Source: Apoda limacodes (lineage: Eukaryota > Arthropoda > Insecta > Lepidoptera > Limacodidae). From it: 64,000 bases of DNA. The position numbers and the translations under genes are program-made. The DNA lies in NCBI GenBank assembly GCA_946406115.1, contig OX291549.1:20731901-20795900 (forward strand), in the 5' to 3' direction. Positions 24,076-35,915 of the stretch are shown piece by piece. A model generated the notes under the pieces. It ran no database searches. It was not told the DNA's origin and worked only from the letters and a program-made list of their open reading frames with translations. The stretch's first letter is position 1. Each line of letters starts with the position of its first letter.

Positions 24076-24714
24076 ATTAATCCCAGGCACAGCACTAAGT
24101 TGTTCGGAAACTCTTGTGTCGCAACAACTTTGACATCTACCTTGAGCAGAGTTTATACTTTTCTGACGTCACAAATGTCGAAATGACGTTTGCTTGTATG
24201 AAATGACAGCTCTTACACCGGCTATATCGAAACGCATCGGATAATCGGATAGATATTAGATCGGAGTCTGCCTAACGCTTCCACCTTAATTCCCTGTCCA
24301 TGTTTTTTTTTCCCATGACTATTTTTGTTACAAAATTGAAAATATTGTATTTTTTTATAAATACAACAAATTGCTAAACGTCAAAAAGTTTTACCGACCT
24401 AAATAAAAAAATAAGAAATTAGAGACGATCAAATTTGCCGTTGGGACAAAAATGGGACAGTGGCACTTCTAGTGTTGACATGTTTATTTTTAAAATACAT
24501 ATACATATAATTTTAAACGCTTTAAAGGTAATATTATTTACAGAAAAACCTGTTACAACTAATAAAACAACTGCAAGGAGGCTGTATCATTTCACAGGAA
24601 TAGGCTAATAAAAAAACTAAACAAAGTAAGCGTCAGAAGCGAGGCCGTTGTTAATTAACATGCAGATAGTTTAATAGAAGGCAGGAAGCAGACATGAGGG
24701 GAGTAGGCAATGAA

Positions 24715-24830
24715 GCAGTAAAAATAGAAGCGGGGGCGACTGCGGCCGAGGAATCGATCCCAGGCCGAACAATGCCGCAACGCGGTGCATCGCCGTGCGT
24801 AGGCCGGTCGTAGGCAAATCAATAATACTA
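24715..24830 (-). repeat. GC-rich island, possibly a SINE head
   Basis: Strongly GC-rich in an AT-rich setting. On the minus strand CGGCCTGGGATCGATTCC is one mismatch from a B box. No clear A box. It could be a SINE remnant or a regulatory island. Confidence 0.35.
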
Positions 24831-25372
24831 CGGAGTCTCACCAACTTATCTATGAATTTAACGGTGGCGTTACTTTACTTGTTACAGAGTACGTTAACTA
24901 CAGGGATGGTTGAGGTTCTTAAGTGGATGTGTTAAGTTTTACGTTTTGCCGTTTCACATGTAAGTTTGTGGTACTGTCTGTAGTATGCGCATCGTGGATT
25001 GACGAGGGAATCAAAGATGGATGCTTGGTTTTTGAAAACATTATTATTAAAATAAACATAATCAGCCAGTCCATGCATCCGTTCATTAATCTATTACACA
25101 CAGCATCATGTTCATAGCTGATGCATTTACAGGTGTAAAATTTGATCGCATGAATTTTGATTTGAGTATACTTTGAGCCATCCCCTGCGCCATGTCTAAA
25201 TCGTCAAATCTAGAAACTTATCAATCATATCGGTGTGAGACCATAAGTTTAAAAATAGTAGTAAGATGGCCCCTTATCATTACTATTTTTGGTACTCTGT
25301 GATATTTAAATAAACATTTTTGCAAAATATTTTATATAATATGAAAATAAATCAACTTAATTTATGGTTACT

Positions 25373-25550
25373 AATATTATAAATGCGGTATGTTGTTTAT
25401 TTATCTTCTATTACGTCGTGAAAACGGACAGACTTAATTATTGACACAGGTACAGACGAAGTCATGAAAGACCCATAATAATAACCTGATAGACAGATTC
25501 TACGGGAATAGACATTTGTGCGGGTGACACCACGGGGCACAACTAGTTTT
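25373..25550 (-). repeat. Lepidopteran dispersed repeat
   Basis: Begins ACTAATATTATAAATGCGG and ends GGGTGACACCACGGGGCACA ACTAGTTT. These are the two termini (reversed) of the family at 18038 and 23088. The body is short and diverged. Confidence 0.6.
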
Positions 25551-26150
25551 AAATAAATCACTATCACATCTCATTAAAATTGCATAACTTAATATTTAAT
25601 TAAAAAATCACGCTACAAATATAATCAGCAAATCAAATAAATTTAAAGTTCGTTAACCCTCTTGTAATTTATCGAATAATTGTCCCGGAAATGACCCAGT
25701 GCGGGACATGCGGTGCAGCTGACTTTCGTCCCGGTTTCACGCCTGTCCTCAAGCACTGCATCGTTATGATAGGTCAGGCACAGGCATTCGCGTAAGCCCT
25801 AAGTACAGAGGGAGCACTAAATGTAGGTCATTGCTGAAATCCCCCACCGTACCGTCATGTTTTGCGAAGCGTAAAGGACTTTGTGTACAATTTTGACCAC
25901 ATTTTAGTGGTTTTACGATATGCATTGCATTTAAAGTAGGTATGGTAGGTATACTTATATATAGTTTGTGGAAGGTTAGTGTTGTTTGTGCAATGTAATT
26001 AGTGATAATTTTATGTAAATAAACAAGTGCAACAAACTCATTTCGCAGTTATAGAATTAATAGGCTAATTAGCACGTTTCAACGAACTGCATTATATATG
26101 TTTTCAATAAAAACATACATACATATGGATACATACATACGAATTGAGAA

Positions 26151-26690
26151 CGAAGGTGTGTATCCAGCCACTATGGTTAGGGCATTAAAACCGTAAACCA
26201 TAAGTACACATATATTTCGCTTAACGATTTGAGTTTGCTGTTCCAGTAGGCTTAAAAAAATTATTAATAAACATTAGTTGATGTGATGATGACGCCCTAA
26301 TAAGACTTAACTGACTTAGAAAACTGTCTAGAAATGGCAAAGAGGTATATTATTCTGTTTCTGAGCTTTCATTTTACCGCTTCTAACTATCAAGCTGGTA
26401 TTTATGACTTATAGGACATATTAAAGGCCACCTTAGTCCAGATGCTCTGCTATTAAAAGCAGTGTTGCGCCGATGGGCTTACCACATACAACGCAGGCTA
26501 AAGTGGTTGGTGAAAAGAGGCTGTCGTTCCACATTATGATGGAAAAACACCCAGCCACTGGTTAACCCCTTTGTGTGTGAAGGTGTGTATCCAGCCACTA
26601 TGGTTAGGGCATTATAACCGTAAACCATAAGTACACATACATTTCGCAAATCGATTTTAGTTTTCTGTTCCATGAGGCTTAATAATTTAA
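26151..26690. repeat. Direct repeat of an interspersed element (two copies about 425 bp apart)
   Basis: GAAGGTGTGTATCCAGCCAC TATGGTTAGGGCATTA recurs at 26152 and 26579, followed in both by AACCGTAAACCATAAGTACA CAT, TTTCGC and GTTCC. A third relative at 35820-35900 shares GGTTGGTGAAAA and TGTGTATCCAGCCACTAGTT. The block GGTTGGTGAAAAGAGGCTGT at about 26508 also belongs to the family. There is no coding content. Confidence 0.75.
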
Positions 26691-27827
26691 TAATAATTAA
26701 ATAATAATAAGTGCCAAGTTTTGTATCGAAAATCCTAAAATTAGTCAAACAAGAACATGCAACATTATAAAATTAATTTATTACAATGTTTTCTACTTAA
26801 TAGGTAATATAAACTCTTAAATTTTAGCAGAAGATTATACACACAATGCATTTACTTCACTTGGGATGTAATTCAAGCACAATATTTGCCTTGACTGGTT
26901 TTTACCAACAAATCAAATTTTAGAAAACTAACATAGGGTATCACCCTTATAGTATTAGAGTACCAACAGGACGTATACTAACCTACGTATAACTTAACGT
27001 AAATAAGTTGATTAGCCAAATATCATATAGCCTGTACGTGAAAATAGGTATATAAATAGGTAAACAAAGTTGTTATAAACCTGTGTTATAAACTAAATAG
27101 TAGAGTTGAAATTGAATACATAATAAAATAGTTTGATTTAGTTTTATAAAAACAAAAATTTATTTAAATATCGAAAATTTATAACATTCTTTTCAAGTAG
27201 AAGGTTAAGGTTTTTTTAAGTTGAATATCATTAGCTGTACAATTCAATCGACTGAGTCCGATAAGGTTCATATTACTAAATATAATTTTTCGTTGGTCTT
27301 TTCTTTTCCATTTTATTTATTGTGTAATAATAAACGAACAACACTTTTTTATTCCGTGATGAACGCATCGTGTCAGTGTGGGAACCCAGTGGGGGTCTGA
27401 CCGCAAGTCTATGAACGCACATCTCCGTTCAACAGAGCAAAACCAAGTCTAGACAACGCCATTTTTATTCTCCATTACTAGTCTCAGATTGTTAAACCGC
27501 CACACTTATTACAGGATTGTATTTACACGTTTTCATCAACAAGTTTTTGCATTTGCTGATAATCTGACAACTTAGGAATAGGGGGATATATTTAGGGCAT
27601 ATTTCTTCTATTAGCCAATATCATTAAATTTACTTCGAAAAGTATGTAAAACTGCGACTTCCTAGGATGTAATCGTTTTCAAATGTTATAGCCGAATTGA
27701 TAACCTCCTATTTTTTTTAAGTCGGTTAAAACTGGCTGCTACGAAACTCTACAATAAGCACTGTCCGACTGACATGCGCTTAAACTTTATTTTTTATTTT
27801 TGACATAGTTTTTACATGTTATCATCA

Positions 27828-28905
27828 GGGACCTAATTCTGACTTCATCCGAGATAATCTCGTATTAGAGATTACCTGGAAGGCACTATCTCGATTGTAA
27901 AATTTCGATCGTCGACATCATTTTCGCGTTTGCTGTATTCTCACTATCAATCGAAACAACCTTCGAACAAAATGTCGTTCGAAGCGGTGGAATGTTGCCA
28001 TTGTAAACCGGTTAGGCTATGAGGTACGTTCCGTTGCACAGTTGTAGAGCGTTTTTAAAAACGCCTATTCTAATATGCTTCTTTTGATAAATTAAAAAGT
28101 GGTAATTTTACTTGTGTTTCATCATTATTAATGAGGAAATAATAAGTATAACTAAGTTTGTAAACTAAATCCCTATTTCGAGAAATTGCTTTCATCTTTA
28201 AACGGAACGTATTTGGACATAAATAAAAAAAAACTCTGTTTTTGTTGTGTGTTTTATTTGTTTATTTGGTTGAGAATTTTAGGTTATTCTTATTTTTCAA
28301 CTATATATAATTATGTTTATTATATGTTTTTCACATGAAATTACCACCTAGTATTATCAAAATACTACTCAGCACTAAAGATGTCGGTGCTGGACCTCAA
28401 AAATTTTTGTGTATGTGATGTAATCTAGTGTTTGTTATGATGGAAATCAATAGAAATAGAAAAATATTATTGTCATGGGCGACTTTGATAATTGCAAAAA
28501 ACGGCCAATCAATCAATTGAGAAAAGACTAGTAATGTATTATGAAAGTAATAAAGGTAAAAAAAAAAATCATATTTGGTAATATAAGTCATTCTTTCCGC
28601 CCTTTTAATTACTATGACCTACATTTTAGACATTTACTTTAGATTTTAGAACATATAGTTCACGCTAAGAGTAGAATTAATGTTTAGAACCCAATCATTT
28701 TGAACTAAATTTGTCATGATACAAATGCGAGAAGTAGTCTCGAACGGTCCCGACCACTCGAAGCAGTTCGAGCGCCTTGCGTTCGAGAAATGTCGGATTC
28801 GACATTACCAGAATTGCTAAACTACATTTTCGTTCGAGAAAAGTTTAAATTCGTACTTTATTTCGAATTCGTTCGATCAATTCGATCGCGTGAGAATTGG
28901 CTCCC
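27828..28905. mobile_element. Candidate non-autonomous TIR element, about 1.08 kb
   Basis: Left end GGGACCTAATTCTGAC and reversed right end GGGAGCCAATTCTCAC agree at 13 of 16 positions. Both are followed by CG/GATC-rich text with TTCGAA and TCGATC motifs. No transposase frame is visible inside. The flanking triplets (TCA, TAG) do not match, so a target duplication is not supported. It may be a chance pairing, but the common terminal wording and similar sub-terminal composition favour an element. Confidence 0.5.
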
Positions 28906-29389
28906 TAGTATAGATAACCTATAAAATCTATAAAAATAGACAAATACAAAAAATAAAATTTAGGGTTAGACTATAGGACATTTACGAATCATTAAGGCTG
29001 TTTTCTGACCGCACCAGATTGTGATGAAAAAAAAAGCTTTCAAATTAGTTACCCCAAATAAAACTTAAAAACTGGGCCTTCAGTGGCCTACACATGTTAT
29101 TTAAGGGGTTCTTCTGAATAACGCTAACCTAACACGGTATAACTTTATCCCATTTCTTCTTACATTCTCTCTATTGTTATTAGTTTCATTAATTATATAT
29201 TTATACCTCAGCAATATCTAAAAGAAATTTTCATTACACATAAAAAAAAATTCAAGGTTTCGTAGCCCAAGGGTGCTAACCGAGCTCTATTACGACCTTT
29301 AAGGGGCTCTATATTTTAGATCGTAATAGGTAGAAGATTTCCACAGAATATATGTTATAACGAATTACTTGACATAAAATAAAATTAAC

Positions 29390-29620
29390 AAAGAGAAAAT
29401 TTTAAGGGGTCCTCCATACAAAAAACATGTTTTTTGTTTTTTCTACGTGTTAAAAACAGTAATACATACAAGCTTTGAATCGATTATAGTATAAGCTCTA
29501 AATAGTAAACAAAAAACAATTAAACCGATAAAGTGCAAGTCGGACTTGTGCATTTGGTAGCGGTAATAAATCCTCACTCAGTAAGCGAGTCCGACTTACA
29601 CTTCTCTTTTTTTACAGTGG
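29390..29620 (+). repeat. CCGGCCAAGTGCGAG-family repeat, with palindromic end
   Basis: Shares with 6990-7160 the ordered blocks GGGGTCCTCCATACAA (diverged there), ACAGTAATACATACAA, GATTATAGTATAAGCTCTAA and AAACCG..AAAGTGCAAGT CGGACTTG. It then ends with the reversed terminus CGAGTCCGACTTACACTT, so both orientations of the terminus flank a short centre. Confidence 0.65.
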
Positions 29621-29728
29621 CTAAAACGCTTATAGAATTGATGGATATATGTATAATTGGCGCAGAAACCTAATAATTTGCACTTATTACCTCAAACATT
29701 TAACCAAGCCGTCTTTACCCAATCTCAG

Positions 29729-29965
29729 CATGAGTCAGTGCCGTAGGTATTTCTACTCTTTGTTATCGTGTCGAGTGCTAACGACCAGCCACAAAGGTGT
29801 TCGGCGTGCCCTTCAGCCGCCGAGACCTTGGCTGGATTTAGCCGCGGTTCGATGGACTCGCGCTGCCATTCGTTTAGTTTGATGTTTGGTGTTCTTTTTA
29901 TGCAAGCCGGTGCTGGTGTTGGAATGCCAATACGTTTTCGATTGGATTCCTGAGGGTTTTTAGGT
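29729..29965 (-). other. Open minus-strand frame without a start, unidentified
   Basis: A frame of about 80 codons is open on the minus strand from about 29965 to a TGA near 29729 and contains KRIGIPTPAPACIKRTP and KLNEWQRESIEPRLNPAK. Composition is higher in GC than the flanks and the peptide looks more protein-like than most chance frames here. It has no methionine near its start and no convincing splice donor before the stop. It may be a host exon, an old transposon ORF fragment, or chance. Confidence 0.25.
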
Positions 29966-31254
29966 TATGTGTGTGATTGTATCGCGTTTTTTAAGAACTG
30001 ATTATATGGTTATGGTTGGAGGTTACTTTAAATGGTGGTAGACTAGTTATTCTGTTTGCTATACATATTAATGCTTATGAAAAATTCTAATGCTGCGACA
30101 TTGTTAATAGGTTTTCCCCTGATGTATTGAGAGCATTTTAAGAAGTGCATCAAGAAAAGCTTCTAAATTTCTACAGTACAAATGTGAAATCTTGAGGTAT
30201 TGAAGGTGTATTTTATATAAGGGTCCTAGCATATCATAGGCGTATCCAGGAATCTCCCTCAAACACTCCCTGAAAAAAATATACTTGCATTGCACGAAAA
30301 AAATCCTGAATTTTATACAAAACTGATTCAGGCGACAATCAACAGAAGGTTAAGGTTAGCTTATTATTTGAAGTGTTTCTCTCACTTTCTTTACTATTCT
30401 AAGCGAAGAGATAATCGTTTGTTTATGTTATATGTTGCGTAGGTGTGTCGATTTAGTTAATTGTGGTTAAAGAAATAGCGTAATATACTTATTTATCTCT
30501 TAATTATTTTAAAATATATTAAAATATGTAGTATATATAATAAAAATAGAAAATTATGAATCAAGGAGCTTATTGGGAACATTCTGGACTTTTCCTAATA
30601 AGCTAACTGGCCGCAATTAATTTGCACATCCTGCCAGGGCTGTAGCTAGAGTTGAATCTAAGGTAGGGCAGCGGTGGTTTCATGCACGGGTACGGCGCAG
30701 GTAATTTTTCTATCTTTCATTATTTTACCTGCTTGTGAGCGTGAGTAATTAAGGTAGAAGGTAATTGGGTGGGATCGCGGGAATCAAGAGCAAAATGGTA
30801 TTAATTTATAGTACGGAAAAACAATTTATATTTATTATACCTTAGTTTATGGTACTTTTAAGGTAGGGCATTAGTATTTCAAGGTAGGTTATTGCCCCAC
30901 AATGCCCCCCCTTAGCTACGGCCATGCATCCTGCAGGAAGGAAGGGAGCAAGGAAGATCGCTGGCGCATTCGGAACACTCCGACACACATTTTTCAATCT
31001 GAAATTGTGTTTTTGCCATGCGCCTAGAGTTGTCGTCAATCAGGTTTTCCTAGTTTTCCTGATCCCTTCTTAAAACGAAAATGTGAGTAGCTAACTAAGC
31101 TAAACAAAGATTTTTATTAAAGAGAGATAGGTAAGATATAATAGTGTTGTAAGATTTTATATAGAACTAAATATAAGGTTTCCAAATTGTAATTAATTTA
31201 ATAGCTCAACTAAAAATTTGTTATATTTTTATTTTAAGAGAGTCGTCAGTCTTT
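29966..31254. other. AT-rich non-coding DNA, nothing recognised
   Basis: No supported feature. The region 30600-31030 is somewhat less AT-rich (AGGTAGGGCA occurs twice, about 30661 and 30860) but unassigned. Confidence 0.45.
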
Positions 31255-31485
31255 TTCAAATTTACCCGCGGTTCCAGCTGCCCTACATTCGATTATCGGT
31301 GTAGGATTTCAACTGCTTAACTTATAAAAAAGATACTGACCTTAACTTGATGTCTTTAAGTAGCCTATGTCTTACCTCGGGACTAAAACTCTATGCCAAA
31401 TGTCATATTAATCGGTGCAGCGGTTTAAGCTTGAAGAGGTAACAGACAGATAGACAGAGTTACTAATATTAGTATGGATTTCATT
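31255..31485 (+). repeat. Lepidopteran dispersed repeat
   Basis: CCGCGGTTCCAGCTGCCCTA, ATCGGTGTAGGATT, AGTAGCCTATGTCTTAC, GCCAAATGTCATATTAATCG and the terminal GACAGACAGAGTTACTAATA-type tail identify the same family as 18038 and 23088. The opposite-orientation copy at 34935 shares the GCACCGATTAATATGAAATT segment. Confidence 0.75.
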
Positions 31486-32100
31486 TAATATTGTGTCTGT
31501 TGTTGTAGAGTGGGTAATAATTTGATTCTTAGAAAATTGATCCCTTAGCTTAGCATAATCTATTTTCGTACCGACTCGACTACCCTACATCCTATTGGAT
31601 AAAAACAATAACTTCGCCCTCCCCAGTTCAACTGAAAGGCGGCGGCATTTTGTTACAAGCTATATTTGGAACGAAAAATTTATATCATGATGACGATACC
31701 CTGGTTTGATTTTTGGTGGAAAAGTTGTACTTCTACAAACGTTTTAAATTCTTGTTGTACTAACGTCAATAAACAGTTTTGGTCATTTCCACTGCATATG
31801 TCCTGAGCCGCATGCATTCATTGCTAGGGATTCATCTGGCAGAGGACCATGCTAGATAGGGTGACTAGACTTACTTTTGAAATAGGTACTCATTTCGATT
31901 TTAGACAAAAAGTTCATTGCAATTAAAATCCCAAAAACTATATTTTAATTAATTAAACGCCCTAGTAGGTATTCGAAGGAAAATAATTTCGTACAAAAAG
32001 GTTAGATGTATTAGATATTTCAAATGTAAAAGACTTTTAAGATAGATTAGCATAAGCTTTCGGAGACATCGCACCATCTCACAGTAGTTTTGAGATGATT

Positions 32101-32402
32101 TCTCAAATCTCTCCATCGGCAGGGAATTCATTCTCACACTTTACGGAGACGGAAAGGTCGCGTCCAGTGCGGTTTCAGAGAAACTTCCTCCCGCGAATGC
32201 TTGGGTTGTGGAATGAGCTCCCTGCCAAGGTTTTCTCTAAGGACTATAGTTTGGGGTTCTTCAAGAAAGAAGTTATTAGACTTTTTTGAGGGTCGGTAAC
32301 GCGCGAGTAATACCCCTGGAGTTGCAAGTGTCCGTAGGCTACGATGACCGCTTACCATCAGGCGGTCCGTACGCTTGTTTTCCACCTTATAGGTATAAAA
32401 AA
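32101..32402 (+). mobile_element. LINE fragment, reverse-transcriptase C-terminus and 3' UTR (CR1/Jockey-like)
   Basis: The frame 32095-32289 encodes the last ~64 residues of a non-LTR retrotransposon protein, with FQRNFLPRMLGLWNELPAKV followed by FSKDYSLGFFKKEV. The copy at 62.3-62.9 kb has the same block (NFLPRTLKLSNEFPAKVFSK), and the two also share the 3' UTR (AGTAATACCCCTGG, GCTACG.TGACCGCTTAC..TCAGGCG). The element ends near 32402 in an A-rich tail after GTTTTCCACC. The bases between the family-like CACCATCTCA and CCATCGGCAGG (about 32084-32110) look inserted relative to the 62.5-kb copy. It is 5'-truncated and cannot be active. Confidence 0.85.
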
Positions 32403-33640
32403 TAAAAAATTAAATAAGGAAAATCCTTCTTAAAAACATTCTGAGATCACTATTAAAGAATTTAAATATCAAGGCGATAAAATAATGTTACATTAGGATC
32501 CAGTTACTAGCTACAAATAGATGCATAGGTATACTACTCTTTTTAGTCGTTGGTTATTTACATACCTCGAGGGTCTGTTCGTTTTGGAATGAAGAATCGT
32601 TATTTTAGTTTATTTTTTCACTTGTCATTCGTTCGTTTATATTTAGAAATTTGCGTATCATTTGTAACAAACGTTTACGATATTTTCTTCATACTTATCA
32701 CTTTGCCACCCAAAATGAAACTTTAGATCCATGTCTGGAGGTGGGGTATTGGTTAAATCTGTCAAACTGCCAATACATATTTATTGTTTATGGTAGTGTG
32801 TGTATTTCAACCGTTCGTTCCGTAACCAGTAATTTTGTAAGTAACGTTTCAAAGCTACTCTTACGCGGTGTCTGTGGCAAAACCGGCGTTATTAAAAGTG
32901 TGAAAGGTATCAAACGTGGGAATATTTTATCCCAAAACGAACACACTCTATGTCAGGCAGTTTTGTTAGCATTGAGTTCCTTAAAACTCGTCTTACGTGT
33001 TGCAGTTAAATTAATAAAATTATAATTAAAATTATAACAACTGCATTATAAAAATTAGTATAGCCAGATATTTGGGGCAACTAAACATGAAGCATTAAAT
33101 TAAAGTACGCTACATGTCTTTAAGCAAACCTTAGTCTATTCCCTCAATAACACTATGTATAACATTATTGAAACAGGTCTGTAACCGCAAGACCTTGGCC
33201 GAATTTAAACCAAAGTTCAATGTTCGACGTTTGATTCACTACTGGTACGTTAACTTTCCCGCTCGACGATAAAGTTCACGTCTAAACTTTATTTCTTCAT
33301 GATCCGGTCGGTGTATAAATACTCGGCCAGATGTTAGATGAATTTTCAATCCAGAAATAATCCACAAGGAGTCTTTACGATGTATAGATTTATCGTTTAC
33401 ACCACATTGTACAAATATTGTCGTACAACGTTTTATTATTGTACGAAAACATTTTCACGATTCGGCGTAAAAAATACAACTAGATGCTTCGTAACCCCCT
33501 AGTCGTTTTTTTTTGGATTTGAAAGAGAAAATTGATTGTAAACGACTAAGATAACTAGAGAAAAATCGTCATAAAAGATGGTAAGATTGGGTAGTCACAA
33601 GTACCTACTCTAAGATTCTATCGAAGAATTAGGTTCTGGT
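32403..33640. other. Non-coding DNA with an unrecognised 124-codon frame
   Basis: The plus-strand frame at 32651-33025 is among the longest in the window, but its product shows no known domain, no signal peptide and no repeat. It is most likely chance. Nothing else seen. Confidence 0.45.
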
Positions 33641-33819
33641 TTTTAAAAGAATAGTTTTTTTTTTAATTCCTCGAAATATTAGTAAAATTTGCACTAGGTC
33701 AGTTTTATTATAATGTACACCTATTTAATTTATCACTTCGAAATTTAACAGGTTTTCCAGGTATATATTATATTTTGCGAAGGTTTTTTTTTAATATTAA
33801 ATAGATAATAAGATGTAAA

Positions 33820-33890
33820 TGCTAATTATTGTCTTGTTATTGTCTGTGTTGTGATGCCAAATAAAGAAATGTCTATGTCTATGTCTAAAT
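33820..33890 (+). mobile_element. Possible LINE 3' terminus
   Basis: TGTCTGTGTTGTGATGCCAA ATAAAGAAATG followed by three ATGTCT units resembles a LINE 3' end with a simple-repeat tail. The 170 bases upstream show no coding match. Confidence 0.4.
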
Positions 33891-34008
33891 AGTATCTACC
33901 TACTGTGAAATGATCTGTATCAGCCAAGGTTCAACTTGTAGATTGGCCTTGACAGTATTTGGCAGGTCCGCTACTGCCTGGTTGCATTTCGCTTTCTCTT
34001 ACGTTTCT

Positions 34009-34040
34009 ACAATCTGTTGCAAGGGTTTGCAACAGATTGT
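34009..34040. other. Perfect 14-bp hairpin
   Basis: ACAATCTGTTGCAA is followed, after GGGT, by its exact reverse complement TTGCAACAGATTGT. The loop is 4 bases. It could form a small stem-loop in RNA or be the core of a tiny foldback repeat; no flanking family is recognised. Confidence 0.8.
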
Positions 34041-34224
34041 ACGATATATTGCAGAATTTAAAAGTAATTTGTGCGATGAATCTCAATATTATGAACTGAA
34101 CTTGACTGTGAACTAATTACGAAACCTTTTAACGTGTAAATTTCGCGATGTCACCGACGTAGCCAATAGGATAGGCAAGCTGAAATGGCCATGGTCGGGT
34201 TATTTTTTTCGCAGAACCTATAGA

Positions 34225-34392
34225 GAGTGATGGATAAGTTAGTGCAGCTGGGGTCATCCTTGAGCCAGGTGGACTAATAAACTGAAATAGGTAGGTCGGT
34301 GGGTAAATCGGGTGTGGTGGCCTTCAGTTGAGATAGACAGTCCTATATTATCTCCAACAGTGGACTGCTATAAGCTGGTTGATTGATTATAC
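34225..34392 (+). mobile_element. LINE 3' tail remnant
   Basis: GTGGCCTTCAGTTGAGATAG and CCAACAGTGGACTGCTATAA GCTGGTTGATTGATT resemble the closing sequence of lepidopteran LINEs (AGCAGTGGACTGC.. GGCTGATGATGAT). No coding portion recognised. Confidence 0.55.
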
Positions 34393-34934
34393 ATAATACG
34401 GTATCAAGTTCTTCTTGCTTTACATAGTTATTTAGTTTTATAACTTTTGATGACAGACACGAAAACATCACACTAAACAGAAAGGTAACCTATCCAAAGC
34501 GTCAAAGAAATTCTATTAAATCAGACAATTGATATGTAAGGTAAATATAATATGAACTTTCGAGCGGTAACAAGTTGTTTGCTAAAGCAATTGGACCGGT
34601 CGCTAGCAAACATGGCCTGGCTGTTTGTATGTAGGTATGTACGGACTCTTGAAATACGCTTTTGAGTGTTTGCATACTTCAACTGAACTCTACGTGGATG
34701 TTGATAATACTTAGTACTAGGTACCAGAACTTGAGGAGTTTAACTTATTCTGAGTGCGAGGTAAAGTTTTAAAAATTGTATAAAGTCACGGGTTTTAGTT
34801 CGCGAAGGGGTTAACCCGTGGCTGAAAACACACCCACAGTATAAAGTGGAGGAGGGAACTACTTTAGTCCTGGGGGTCAGGTAGTAAGCCTATCACAGCA
34901 ACACTGTTTCTGATAGTTAGTGTATCTGTACTAA

Positions 34935-35275
34935 GGTAATATCCATACTAATATTATAACTGCGAAAGTAACTCTGTCTGTCTCTCTGTTACCTCTTCAC
35001 ACTTAAACCACTGCACCGATTAATATGAAATTTGGCATGGAGATAGTTTGAGTCGCGAGAAAGAACATATGCTACTTAAAAACGTCAAGCGTGAGTCGGT
35101 TTTTTTTTCTATAATTGAGGTAATGCCGTTGAAATCCTACACCGATAACTGAAAGGGCTGGTGGAAATGCAAGTAAATTTAGCATTGCGATAGTTTGAGC
35201 CCGGGGAAAGGACATACGTTACTTGAAAACGACAAGTGTGTGTCGTTTTTTTTCTATAATTTGATGAGTTGTTCG
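34935..35275 (-). repeat. Lepidopteran dispersed repeat with an internal duplication
   Basis: Begins CATACTAATATTATAACTGC GAAAG and continues TACCTCTTCACACTTAAACC, the reversed terminus of the 18038/23088 family. A 75-bp module (GATAGTTTGAG..GCG/CCGG.. TATAATT) occurs twice, at 35042-35116 and 35189-35265, 147 bp apart. Confidence 0.75.
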
Positions 35276-35371
35276 TTCTACAAATTTAAGTCTAGGCACG
35301 TTATTAAACTATGCAACAAACAAAGTGCAATAAAGAAACTTCTAAATGTATGGAATGTTAAGGTAATATCT

Positions 35372-35612
35372 TAATATATATAAATCTCGTGTCACAATGT
35401 TTGTTCTCAATGGACTCCTAAACTACTGAACCGATTTTGATCAAACTTCGTAAATATCTGTTATTTGATCCAACTTAAAAGATAGGATAGTTTTTATCTC
35501 GATATGTCAAGTGCGAGCCGGACTCGGGCACTATAGGTAAAAACCAACTTTCGCCGGGTACAGAGGGACGGCAGTGGAACAACGTTCGCCGGGACAGCGA
35601 GAAGACTATAAA
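35372..35612 (+). repeat. Dispersed repeat, copy 1 of an inverted pair
   Basis: ATAAATCTCGTGTCACAATG, CTACTGAACCGATTTTGATC AAACTTCGTAA, AAGTGCGAGCCGGACTCG, GGACGGCAGTGGAACAACGT and TCGCCGGGAC occur here in this order. The reverse complement of the same series is found at 38566-38765. Common lepidopteran family. Confidence 0.8.
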
Positions 35613-35799
35613 AATGAGTTGGATTACAAATGGAGATACCCTATTTGGTAATCCGACTTTGTGCTATATATCTTAGATAAAAATAATACATTTTTATTGG
35701 ACCACGTTCTTCTTTTTACTACTTATTACTTTAAAGTTGGTAATTGACGATTTATTTGACATACCTATATATAAAACCACTTTAGTCTAGTTTCACTCA

Positions 35800-35915
35800 C
35801 TCACCACCTGTCACACATGGTTGGTGAAAAAAGTCTGTCTCTCACAGAATGATGTAGATGTGTATCCAGCCACTAGTTACCCCCTTTTAGCGACTCAAAC
35901 CGTAAATACATACAT
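35800..35915 (+). repeat. Third relative of the 26.15-kb repeat
   Basis: GGTTGGTGAAAAAAGTCTGT, TCTCACAGAATGATGTAGAT and GTGTATCCAGCCACTAGTTA followed by CCGTAAATACATACATAAT match the family at 26151-26690. Confidence 0.6.

Noticed and set aside
28397..28591. 64-codon minus frame inside the candidate TIR element, as a possible transposase remnant
   Set aside because: No DDE-type or other transposase motif is recognisable.
32651..33025. 124-codon plus-strand frame
   Set aside because: No recognisable domain, no signal or repeat structure, and composition close to its flanks; most likely chance.
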